Of a stretch of DNA of 30,726 nucleotides, positions 15,429 to 22,025 are shown piece after piece. The stretch lies in assembly GCA_946538475.1 (NCBI GenBank), contig CAMNGN010000005.1, forward strand, positions 1-30,726, in the 5' to 3' direction. The stretch comes from an uncultured Blautia sp. GTDB taxonomy: Bacteria; Bacillota; Clostridia; Lachnospirales; Lachnospiraceae. A model generated the notes under the pieces. That model worked only from the letters and a program-made list of their open reading frames with translations, had not been told where the DNA came from and did not search any database. Each line of letters begins with the position of its first letter. Position 1 is the stretch's first letter. The position numbers and the translations under genes were made by a program.

Positions 15429-16001
15429 TTACAGTCCGCCAAAGCCCATAAAGGCGATGGACATAAGCGCGGCCGAAAGAAGTACTACCGGAGCGCCTCG
15501 AAGCGGTTTCGGTATGGACGACTCGTCGATCCTTCCTCTGACGCCGGCGAGCAGTACGATCGCGATCGTATAGCCTAAGGCTGTTCCGAATCCCGCAAAA
15601 ACACTCTCGATAAAATTGTACTCATCCTGCACATTGGTCAGGGCAACCCCCAGCACCGCGCAGTTGGTGGTAATTAACGGAAGATAGATGCCCAGAGCCT
15701 TGTAAAGGCCGGGCGATGTCTTCTTGAGGAACATCTCCACGATCTGCACCAGCGCCGCGATGACCAGGATAAAGACGATCGTCTTCATGTAGTCCAGATC
15801 GAACGGCTTGAGAATGTAATCGTAGAGGAGCGAGGCGACCGCCGATGCGATCGTAAGGACGAAGATGACCGCGCCGCCGAGCGATGCGGAAGCCTTCATC
15901 TGTTTGGACACGCCCAGGAAAGAGCAGATGCCCAGGAACTGGTTCAGAACTACGTTGTTGATCAGCGCGCAGCCCACTATGATCATGACAAGTGAATTCA
16001 T
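15429..16001 (-). CDS. rnfA: Rnf complex membrane subunit RnfA
   Basis: RnfA and RnfE are homologous six-helix subunits that hold an iron-sulfur cluster in the membrane and pass electrons across it. The 190-residue product has the family start MNSLVMIIVGCALINNVVLNQFLGICSFLGVSK and the second half-repeat PLITTNCAVLGVALTNVQDEYNFIESVFAGFGTALGYTIAIVLLAGVR. The two cysteines thought to bind the cluster, in GICSFLG and TNCAVLG, are both present. Its ATG overlaps the rnfE stop by four bases (ATGA). It lies in the usual E-A-B order. Confidence 0.97.
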   Translation of the reverse strand: MNSLVMIIVGCALINNVVLNQFLGICSFLGVSKQMKASASLGGAVIFVLTIASAVASLLYDYILKPFDLDYMKTIVFILVIAALVQIVEMFLKKTSPGLYKALGIYLPLITTNCAVLGVALTNVQDEYNFIESVFAGFGTALGYTIAIVLLAGVRGRIDESSIPKPLRGAPVVLLSAALMSIAFMGFGGL

Positions 16002-16678
16002 GCCGCACCCTCCTTTCCGCAGTCTTTCTTAGCTTTAGCACAGTTCGCGCAGCATCCGTCGCACCCGTTGACCATGTCTTTTCCGCGGTTTTCGATATTC
16101 AACGCGTTAAGCACCATGATGACAATGGCAAGTACCAGAAACGCCCCCGGAGCTTTTACGAATATTCCGATCGGCTCTACACCTTTCGGCAGAATATTGT
16201 GTCCGAAAACAGTCCCCGCGCCGAGTAATTCGCGGAGGAAGCCGACGATCGCGAGCGCGCCGGTAAAGCCAAGCCCCATTCCGATGCCGTCGAAGGCGGC
16301 AAGCCCCACGGTATTCTTGTTGGCGTATGCTTCTGCACGTCCGAGGATGATGCAGTTTACCACGATCAGCGGAATGTAGATTCCGAGCGCATCATAAAGC
16401 GCGGGAATGTATGCCTCGATCAGAAGTTCCGTGATCGTAACCAGAGTAGCAACGATGACTATATATGCCGGAAGTCTCACTTCGTCGGGAATGATCTTTC
16501 GGAGAGCGGAAATGATCACGTTCGACAGGATCAGGACCGCAGTGGTGGAGATGCCCATGCCGATTCCGTTCATCGTCGATGTACTCACCGCAAGAGTCGG
16601 ACACATACCCAGCATAAGAATAAACGTCGGGTTTTCTTTTACTACGCCGTTATAAATTCTCTCTATATATTTATTCAT
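15998..16678 (-). CDS. rnfE: Rnf complex membrane subunit RnfE, with Cys-rich C-terminal tail
   Basis: RnfE is the partner of RnfA in the membrane core. The 226-residue product contains NPTFILMLGMCPTLAVSTS, with the conserved Cys in GMCPTLA, and PLIVVNCIILGRAEAYANKN with the second Cys, plus GMGLGFTGALAIVGFLRELLGAG. The C-terminal tail is rich in cysteine: C206, C209, C210, C213 and C220 within the last 21 residues. These could bind a metal on the cytoplasmic side, but that is not established from sequence. GGAGG precedes the ATG. It starts 12 bases after the rnfDG fusion gene. Confidence 0.96.
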   Translation of the reverse strand: MNKYIERIYNGVVKENPTFILMLGMCPTLAVSTSTMNGIGMGISTTAVLILSNVIISALRKIIPDEVRLPAYIVIVATLVTITELLIEAYIPALYDALGIYIPLIVVNCIILGRAEAYANKNTVGLAAFDGIGMGLGFTGALAIVGFLRELLGAGTVFGHNILPKGVEPIGIFVKAPGAFLVLAIVIMVLNALNIENRGKDMVNGCDGCCANCAKAKKDCGKEGAA

Positions 16679-16690
16679 CCCGCACCTCCG

Positions 16691-18262
16691 TCACATCACA
16701 TTCTCATGCAGGAAATCGAGCGCGGCATTGACCGCATTGACCACCGCGCCGGAAGAAATGGAAGCTCCCGACACCGAGTCGATCTCCTCATCGGAGGAAG
16801 AACCGCCTGCTTTGTTGAGTGTAAACCGGGTTACGCTGCGTCCGTTAAACTGATCCTTAAACTCAGGATCGCCGCACTTCATGCCCATACCTGCCGTCTC
16901 ATTCAGCTCAGTAAAGGAGATCTTTTGGATCGTCCCTTCGGTATCGACACCCACGGACAGGGAAATAGGACCGTCAAAGCCGTCGTTGCTTGTCACGCCC
17001 ACGACATAGCCGACTGTCTCTCCCGAAGCATCTTTTCCGACGATCAGGTCGTTGATGTACGCCTTGCCGAAATCGGTGCCGTAAACCTCTCCGGCCATTC
17101 CGTCGACGATCGCCTTGAGATCGTCATCGTATCCCAGCTCCTCGGCTTCCGGCAAAACTTCCTTATAAGACTGGATCCTTTTTGCTTCTTTCTGCTGTTC
17201 GATGGTGTCTTTTGTCATATTGTACACACCTGCCAGACCGAGTCCTGCCAGCAACGTGATCAGGCAAAGTCTGAGCGCGGGCAGAAGCATCTTCGGATTA
17301 AAGGCGGAGGATCCGATGTGTTCCTGTGCCGCTCCCTTGCGGAGACCGAACGGAAGCGGTACCACATACTCGTCGATGAGCGGTGTCAGCAGGTTGCTGA
17401 TGATGATCGCGTAACTCACAGAATCGGCAGAGGTCGCGAACACACGGAATATACCGGAGAGAAGGCCGACAGCCGCGCCGTAGATCAGCTGTCCTTCTGT
17501 AGTCATGGGGCTCGTGACCGGATCGGTCGCCATAAAGAAGCTTCCCATAATAATTCCGCCGCCCATCAGATGCGCCAGGAGGTACATGGGATCAAAACCA
17601 TGTCCGCCGAAGATGCCGATAAACAGGGCAAAAGTGACAACAGACGCAACGGGGATCTCCCACGTGATCGCGTCGACAATAAACAGGTAGCAGATACCGA
17701 TCAGCAGACCGAGGACAGAGCATCCGATAACGCCTGTCACGTTGCCATTACCGATGAACATCTGCGAAAGGTTGACCGTATGATCATTTGCCAGCTCAGC
17801 CAGCGGCGTCGCGGAACTCACCGCGTCCGTATAGGCATAATTTGTCATCCGGCTGCCGAAGGAAATGAGCAGAAAGCATCTTCCGGCGAGGGCCGGGTTC
17901 ATAAAGTTCTTTCCGAGGCCGCCGAAGAAGCATTTGACGAACAGGATCGCGAAAACACTTCCCAGAACAGGCGCATAGAGCGGAACTGTCGAGGGAATGC
18001 AGAGACCGAGAAGGAGTCCGGTGATCACTGCGCTTCCATCCTTCCAGGTATCGCCGCGCTTACATATTTTATCGAAGATGAGCTCGGTAAGCACCGCAGC
18101 GCAGACAGAGCACAGAAGTACAAGCAGGGCCCTGATTCCAAAATGCCATACGCCGAAAGCGGAGACCGGGATCAGCGAGATGACAATGTCTCGCATCACA
18201 TGGCCCGTACTCAGCGTACTTCTGGTATGCGGGCTTGAGGAAACATTCAATCTTTCATTCAT
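16691..18262 (-). CDS. rnfDG: RnfD-RnfG fusion protein (membrane flavoprotein subunits of the Rnf complex)
   Basis: One 523-residue open frame joins two subunits that are normally separate. Residues about 20-305 are RnfD: a multi-spanning region with GLLLGLCIPSTVPLYAPVLG, KNFMNPALAGRCFLL and the covalent-FMN site SSATPLAE (Thr152). Residues about 326-523 are RnfG: a membrane helix (LPALRLCLITLLAGLGLAGV), an outer domain with ETAGMGMK, and the flavinylation motif DSVSGAS, with Ser501 where Thr is usual. The joining segment (about 308-325) is short and Gly/Ala/Ser-rich. RnfD is thought to end in the cytoplasm and RnfG to begin there, so the topology allows the fusion. Its ATG overlaps the rnfC stop by four bases. 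An ApbE-type flavin transferase, needed for such sites, is not in the window. Confidence 0.95.
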   Translation of the reverse strand: MNERLNVSSSPHTRSTLSTGHVMRDIVISLIPVSAFGVWHFGIRALLVLLCSVCAAVLTELIFDKICKRGDTWKDGSAVITGLLLGLCIPSTVPLYAPVLGSVFAILFVKCFFGGLGKNFMNPALAGRCFLLISFGSRMTNYAYTDAVSSATPLAELANDHTVNLSQMFIGNGNVTGVIGCSVLGLLIGICYLFIVDAITWEIPVASVVTFALFIGIFGGHGFDPMYLLAHLMGGGIIMGSFFMATDPVTSPMTTEGQLIYGAAVGLLSGIFRVFATSADSVSYAIIISNLLTPLIDEYVVPLPFGLRKGAAQEHIGSSAFNPKMLLPALRLCLITLLAGLGLAGVYNMTKDTIEQQKEAKRIQSYKEVLPEAEELGYDDDLKAIVDGMAGEVYGTDFGKAYINDLIVGKDASGETVGYVVGVTSNDGFDGPISLSVGVDTEGTIQKISFTELNETAGMGMKCGDPEFKDQFNGRSVTRFTLNKAGGSSSDEEIDSVSGASISSGAVVNAVNAALDFLHENVM

Positions 18263-19614
18263 GATTTTGCTCCCTCCTTTGCCTGTGCCGCTCTTTTGGC
18301 TGCCATGATCTCGGCTTTTGCCACCTTAAACTCCTGGGTCAGAGGACGCTTGGCCGGACAGATGAAGGTACAGGAACCGCAGCTGATGCACTCCAGCCCA
18401 TGGAGCTTATTCTCATAACGGTCATAGTCCTTCTTCTCCAGCGCTGCCGACATAAGCTGTGGGGTGAGCCCCTGCGGACATACCCGCACGCATCTGCCGC
18501 AGCGGATACACGCTGTCTGTATCTTCTGTGCCTCAGCCACCTCGTCGGAAGCCAGGAAAGTAAACGCATTGTTGTTTTTGCACATCGGAACATCGAGGCT
18601 GTCGAACGCGATTCCCATCATAGGGCCGCCCGCCATCACCTTAACAGCTCCGCTCTCCTTAAGGCCGCCGGCGTGTTCCAGAAGTTCTCTGCAGCTGACG
18701 CCGATCCTGGTCATATAATTGTGGGGAGTATTTACCGCCTCACCGGTGATGGTGATGCCCCTCTCCATGAGCGGGGTGGATTCGCAGACCGCTTTATAGA
18801 TCGCGTAGACCGTTCCTACATTGTCCACGATACATCCTACATCGGCGGGAAGCTGCGTGATGCCGTAGTGAGCGCCTGTCACGACACTGATGCAGCTGCG
18901 CTCGCCGCCCTGCGGGTATTTGACGGGAACCGCTTTCACGCTGATCCCCTTGCTGCCGGATGCGGCGGTCTCCATCGCACGGATCGCTTCTTTTTTGTTG
19001 TCCTCGATCACGATCACGCCGCGCGCGTTCGGGAACAGCGAAAGCAGCACCCGAAGCCCTGTGATGATATCATTCGCATGTGTGCGCATCAGCTGATCGT
19101 CACAGGTGATATATGGCTCGCACTCCGCGCCGTTGACGATCACGTATCTGATCGCGTCGGGATCCTTCGGCATAAGTTTTACGTGTGTGGGGAAGCCGGC
19201 GCCTCCCATGCCGATGATACCGGCTTTTTTCACCTTTGCGATGATCTCTTCTCTGCTGAGAGTGTGAAAATCGACCAGAGTTCCGACGCCGGGAACTGTC
19301 TCGTAAAGTCCGTCATTTTCGATAATGACGCACTCGGCCATTGTTCCCGCGATCGTGCGGTGCTTATCGACTGCCTTTACGGTGCCGGAACATCCGCTGA
19401 CAATATTGGCTGATACAAAAGCGGATGCCTCCGCGATCAGCTGTCCCGCCAGAACACGGTCACCTTTTTTTACGATTGGAGACGCAGGACGTCCGATGTG
19501 CTGCCCGAGAGGGTAGACCATCTCTCCTTGCGGCAGATATGTCTCAAAAGGGATATCCCGGGACAGCTCCTTATGTCCCAGGGGATGAACCCCGCCGCGA
19601 AATGTTTTTCCCAC
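18259..19614 (-). CDS. rnfC: Rnf complex subunit RnfC (NADH- and FMN-binding, iron-sulfur)
   Basis: RnfC is the cytoplasmic subunit where electrons meet NAD+. The 451-residue product begins GKTFRGGVHPLGHKELS and has the Complex-I-51-kDa-like flavin/nucleotide region (GIIGMGGAGFPTHVK, then VIVNGAECEPYITCDDQLM). Two [4Fe-4S] motifs lie near the C-terminus: C369/C372/C375/C379 (CIRCGRCVRVCP) and C409/C412/C415/C419 (CISCGSCTFICP). The start is GTG with AAGGAGG 9 bases upstream. It is the first gene of the rnf-nrfA-resB-ccsA unit, about 120 bases downstream of a strong promoter. Confidence 0.97.
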   Translation of the reverse strand: MGKTFRGGVHPLGHKELSRDIPFETYLPQGEMVYPLGQHIGRPASPIVKKGDRVLAGQLIAEASAFVSANIVSGCSGTVKAVDKHRTIAGTMAECVIIENDGLYETVPGVGTLVDFHTLSREEIIAKVKKAGIIGMGGAGFPTHVKLMPKDPDAIRYVIVNGAECEPYITCDDQLMRTHANDIITGLRVLLSLFPNARGVIVIEDNKKEAIRAMETAASGSKGISVKAVPVKYPQGGERSCISVVTGAHYGITQLPADVGCIVDNVGTVYAIYKAVCESTPLMERGITITGEAVNTPHNYMTRIGVSCRELLEHAGGLKESGAVKVMAGGPMMGIAFDSLDVPMCKNNNAFTFLASDEVAEAQKIQTACIRCGRCVRVCPQGLTPQLMSAALEKKDYDRYENKLHGLECISCGSCTFICPAKRPLTQEFKVAKAEIMAAKRAAQAKEGAKS

Positions 19615-19659
19615 GATTCGTTTCCTCCTTCCGGATCCTGTCTGATATGTACATATATT

Positions 19660-19685
19660 GTATCTGTTCAGGACTGAACAGTTAC
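19660..19685. promoter_or_regulatory. Palindrome copy A, candidate operator or hairpin in the rnfC leader
   Basis: The half-sites GTATCTGTTCAG and CTGAACAGTTAC are separated by GA. The 26-bp inverted repeat has one mismatched pair. It lies between the rnf promoter and the rnfC start. A near copy is at 19842-19868. It could bind a dimeric regulator as DNA or fold as RNA. I do not recognise it as a Rex, Fnr or NsrR site. Confidence 0.6.
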
Positions 19686-19706
19686 CTTTTATCTCGTTAT
19701 CATTTT

Positions 19707-19720
19707 GCCCGAACCCGGGC
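19707..19720 (-). repeat. Short GC hairpin near the 5' end of the rnf leader
   Basis: GCCCG (19707-19711) and CGGGC (19716-19720) form a five-pair stem with a four-base loop, roughly 20 bases after the expected start of the rnf transcript. It may protect the 5' end of the mRNA. Confidence 0.35.
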
Positions 19721-19742
19721 CAAATTATAACTTTATCACTTT

Positions 19743-19772
19743 ATTATATCAAAGCCGTTAAAACCTTGTCAA
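19743..19772 (-). promoter_or_regulatory. Promoter of the rnf-nrfA-resB-ccsA unit
   Basis: On the minus strand TTGACA (19767-19772) and TATAAT (19743-19748), both perfect consensus boxes, are 18 bases apart. The predicted start is near 19736, giving a leader of about 120 bases before the rnfC GTG. Palindrome copies A and B lie on its two sides. Confidence 0.88.
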
Positions 19773-19773
19773 T

Positions 19774-19793
19774 GCGCCTTTGCGCAAAGCGCC
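19774..19793. repeat. Palindrome centred on TTTGCGCAAA next to the rnf -35 box
   Basis: GCGCC-TTT-GCGC-AAA-GCGCC is an inverted repeat with one bulged base; the central TTTGCGCAAA (19779-19788) is a perfect palindrome. It ends one base from the -35 box of the rnf promoter and touches the hairpin to its right. It could be an operator or the lower part of the terminator structure. Confidence 0.4.
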
Positions 19794-19822
19794 GGAGAGA
19801 AGCGGTCTTCCTTCTCTCCGGC
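19791..19822 (-). terminator. Strong hairpin after the crh-like gene, probable terminator
   Basis: GCCGGAGAGAAG (19791-19802) and CTTCTCTCCGGC (19811-19822) form a perfect twelve-pair stem with an eight-base loop. The transcribed strand continues GCTTTGCGC, so the U-tract is poor. Position between the crh-like gene and the rnf promoter supports a role as transcript end. Confidence 0.6.
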
Positions 19823-19841
19823 ACTCTAAGGATCATTATTC

Positions 19842-19868
19842 GTATCAGTTCAGTACCTGAACAGTTAC
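19842..19868. promoter_or_regulatory. Palindrome copy B, candidate operator upstream of the rnf promoter
   Basis: GTATCAGTTCAG and CTGAACAGTTAC are separated by TAC. It shares 11 of 12 left-arm bases and the entire right arm with copy A at 19660-19685, about 182 bp away. It lies 16 bp after the stop codon of the crh-like gene and about 70 bp upstream of the rnf -35 box. Confidence 0.6.
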
Positions 19869-19884
19869 CATTATTCAAATAAAG

Positions 19885-20139
19885 TTATTGACTGCAGAGA
19901 TAATTAACAATGCTGTCCATAGCTGCTTCCTCATCCTCACCATTGGCGGAAAGCGTGATCTCTTCTCCTGCGTCCAGCCCAAGAGTCATCATGCCCATTA
20001 TGCTCTTGGCATTAACTTTTTTTCTGCCAATCTCAACATAAACCTCACTGTTGTACCTGCTTGCCACCTGCACCAGCTGTGCCACCGGGCGTGCTTCCAG
20101 GCCAGTGGATAAATTAATTGTGACTGGTTTTCTGATCAT
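19885..20139 (-). CDS. crh: Crh-like HPr-family protein (His15 replaced by Glu)
   Basis: HPr proteins carry phosphate from PTS enzyme I on His15 and are regulated at Ser46. This 84-residue protein has the HPr fold motifs, but the active-site motif GLHARPA reads GLEARPV, so residue 15 is Glu and it cannot act as a normal PTS phosphocarrier. Ser46 is kept in KSIMGMM. That is the pattern of Bacillus Crh (Gln15, Ser46), a catabolite-repression and metabolic signalling protein that partners CcpA after phosphorylation by HPr kinase. As in Bacillus, it directly follows whiA, here overlapping its end by four bases. The Crh-like role is inference from residues and context. Confidence 0.88.
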   Translation of the reverse strand: MIRKPVTINLSTGLEARPVAQLVQVASRYNSEVYVEIGRKKVNAKSIMGMMTLGLDAGEEITLSANGEDEEAAMDSIVNYLCSQ

Positions 20140-21092
20140 AATAGCTCCTCCTCGTTCTCCCGCAGCTCCTGCGCGATCTCCGAAAGCTTTCTGAGCCTGT
20201 GATTCACGCCGGATTTGCCCACCTGCGGGGATAGCATCATGCCTAATTCTTTGAGTGTTGCTTCGGGGAATTGCAGCCGCAGTGCCGCCATCTCTGCCAG
20301 ACCTTCATTGAGGCTCTCAAAGCCCACCGTCCTCTCGATCAGCCGGATATCTTCTGCCTGCTTCACTGCCGCGTTCACCGTCTTATTGATATTTGCCGTC
20401 TCGCAATTGACTACACGGTTCACAGTATTACGCATCTCTTTCAGGATCCGGATATTCTCCAGGTCCATCAGAGCTATGCCTGCTCCCATCACGGCAAGCA
20501 GGTCCACAATCTGCGCGCCTTCCTTCACATAGACCACATATGAATTGCGGCGCTTTACGATCCGCGCGTCGATCTCGAAACTGCAAATAATCTTCTGTAA
20601 CTGTTCTGCTCTCTCCTCCTCGGTACACACGATCTCAAAATGATAGCCCTTATTGGGATCGCTTATGGAACCGGATGCGAGAAAAGCGCCTCTTATGAAC
20701 GCTCTTTTACAGCACTGGCGCCTGGTGATCAGCGCTATGTCCGTAACATTCAGCGTCCGCCGCTCTTCATCGGGAACCAGTCTGGCCGCCTGACATATTT
20801 CCGTCAGATGCTCCGGACTGATGCGAAGCAGATAAACTCTGCCTCTTTTCTGCCTGTATACATCCCTGACAAAGATAGCTTCTTCTATATTAAATGTTTT
20901 TTTAAGTATTGTAAAGCACTTTCTTGTCACAGTTTCGTTTTCGGAATGAAAAACCAGGAACGCTCTGCCCTCTTCATCCCGTTCAAGGTCTCCCGAGCCC
21001 GACAGCAGGGCCGCCATTTCGGCGATCTGGCAATGTCTCGCAGAGTCCTCGTGTCCGGAAAGTTCTTTTTTCACCATCCCTGAAAAAGACAA
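20136..21092 (-). CDS. whiA: WhiA, conserved DNA-binding regulator of the cell cycle and division
   Basis: WhiA couples an N-terminal LAGLIDADG-homing-endonuclease-like domain to a C-terminal helix-turn-helix and influences cell division in Gram-positive bacteria. The product (318 residues) shows SFSGMVKKELSGHE at the start, the first-domain motif RRQCCKRAFIRGAFLASGSISDPNKGYHFEIVC and the C-terminal helix-turn-helix region EMAALRLQFPEATLKELGMMLSPQVGKSGVNHRLRKLSEIA. I choose the TTG at 21092, since GGAGG lies 8 bases upstream; a GTG at 21101 touches that site. It follows murB by 14 bases; rapZ and yvcK (glmR), often next to it, are absent. Confidence 0.95.
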   Translation of the reverse strand: MSFSGMVKKELSGHEDSARHCQIAEMAALLSGSGDLERDEEGRAFLVFHSENETVTRKCFTILKKTFNIEEAIFVRDVYRQKRGRVYLLRISPEHLTEICQAARLVPDEERRTLNVTDIALITRRQCCKRAFIRGAFLASGSISDPNKGYHFEIVCTEEERAEQLQKIICSFEIDARIVKRRNSYVVYVKEGAQIVDLLAVMGAGIALMDLENIRILKEMRNTVNRVVNCETANINKTVNAAVKQAEDIRLIERTVGFESLNEGLAEMAALRLQFPEATLKELGMMLSPQVGKSGVNHRLRKLSEIAQELRENEEELL

Positions 21093-21106
21093 TCCTTCCA
21101 CCTCCG

Positions 21107-22024
21107 TCAGAAATCTCCGAGGAACCTGACTTCGGGTTCCAGCCTCACACCGCTGTTTTCAAAGACCCGGTCTGACACCTGATGTATGAGCCTCATCACA
21201 TCGTCGGCCGTCGCATGATCCGCATTGATCACAAACCCGCAGTGCTTGTCCGACACTTTAGCTCCCCCGACCGTAAACCCGCGCAGTCCCGCGTCCTGGA
21301 TCAGTTTGCCGGCAAAATAGCCTTCCGGGCGCTTGAATGTGCTGCCTGCGCTCGGGAATTCAAGCGGCTGCTTTGAGACTCTTCTCTGCTGCAGATCCTG
21401 CATTTTATCGCGAATCGCCGCCGGGTCTCCTTTTTCGAACCGCATTACGGCCGCAAGCACGACAAGATCCTCTTCCTTTATGATGCTTGTCCGGTAACCG
21501 AGCTTCAGTTCCGGAAGTCCGAGTGTCTTTATCTCGCCCTGCGGGGTCAGTACTTTTGCACTTACAAGCACGTCTTTCATCTCCCCGCCGTAGGCTCCCG
21601 CATTCATCACGACCGCTCCTCCGAGGGTGCCGGGAATGCCCGAGGCAAATTCGAATCCCGTCAGATCCGCGTTTCGTGCGGCCGCCGCGATGGCAGAAAG
21701 AAGCGCGCCGGCGCCGGCACGGATCTCTTCACCGCTCACATCTATGTCACTCATATTCCGGTAAATGCGGATCACAACGCCCCGAAAGCCGCTGTCGCTC
21801 ACCAGAAGATTGCTGCCGTTTCCCAGAATAAAAAACGGAAGACCGGACCTTCTCACAGCCGCAAGTACTTCGGCCGTCTGTTTTTCATCCTTCGGCGTCA
21901 CAAAAACATCCGCCGGACCGCCGATGCGAAACGTTGTATGGCGGCTCATCGGCTCATCCCTCAGTATCTCGGGATTTCCTTCTATCTCACTGAGTTCTCT
22001 CAGCAACTGCTGATATATATCCAT
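21107..22024 (-). CDS. murB: UDP-N-acetylenolpyruvoylglucosamine reductase MurB
   Basis: MurB reduces the enolpyruvyl group with NADPH and FAD to form UDP-MurNAc, an early step of peptidoglycan synthesis in the cytoplasm. The product has the FAD-binding motifs RHTTFRIGGPADVFVTP, GNGSNLLVSDSGFRGVVIRI and ASGIPGTLGGAVVMNAGAYGGEM. The catalytic-Ser segment SAGSTFKRPEGYFAGKLI and GGAKVSDKHCGFVIN follow. It resembles the shorter Gram-positive type. The preferred ATG at 22024 (305 residues) has GGAG 9 bases upstream and lies one base after the tcdA stop; an ATG at 22039 overlaps tcdA. Confidence 0.96.
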   Translation of the reverse strand: MDIYQQLLRELSEIEGNPEILRDEPMSRHTTFRIGGPADVFVTPKDEKQTAEVLAAVRRSGLPFFILGNGSNLLVSDSGFRGVVIRIYRNMSDIDVSGEEIRAGAGALLSAIAAAARNADLTGFEFASGIPGTLGGAVVMNAGAYGGEMKDVLVSAKVLTPQGEIKTLGLPELKLGYRTSIIKEEDLVVLAAVMRFEKGDPAAIRDKMQDLQQRRVSKQPLEFPSAGSTFKRPEGYFAGKLIQDAGLRGFTVGGAKVSDKHCGFVINADHATADDVMRLIHQVSDRVFENSGVRLEPEVRFLGDF

Positions 22025-22025
22025 T

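Noticed and set aside
16706..18238. Plus-strand open frame of 510 codons opposite the rnfDG fusion gene
   Set aside because: Antisense shadow of a clear gene with no ribosome binding site or protein family features.
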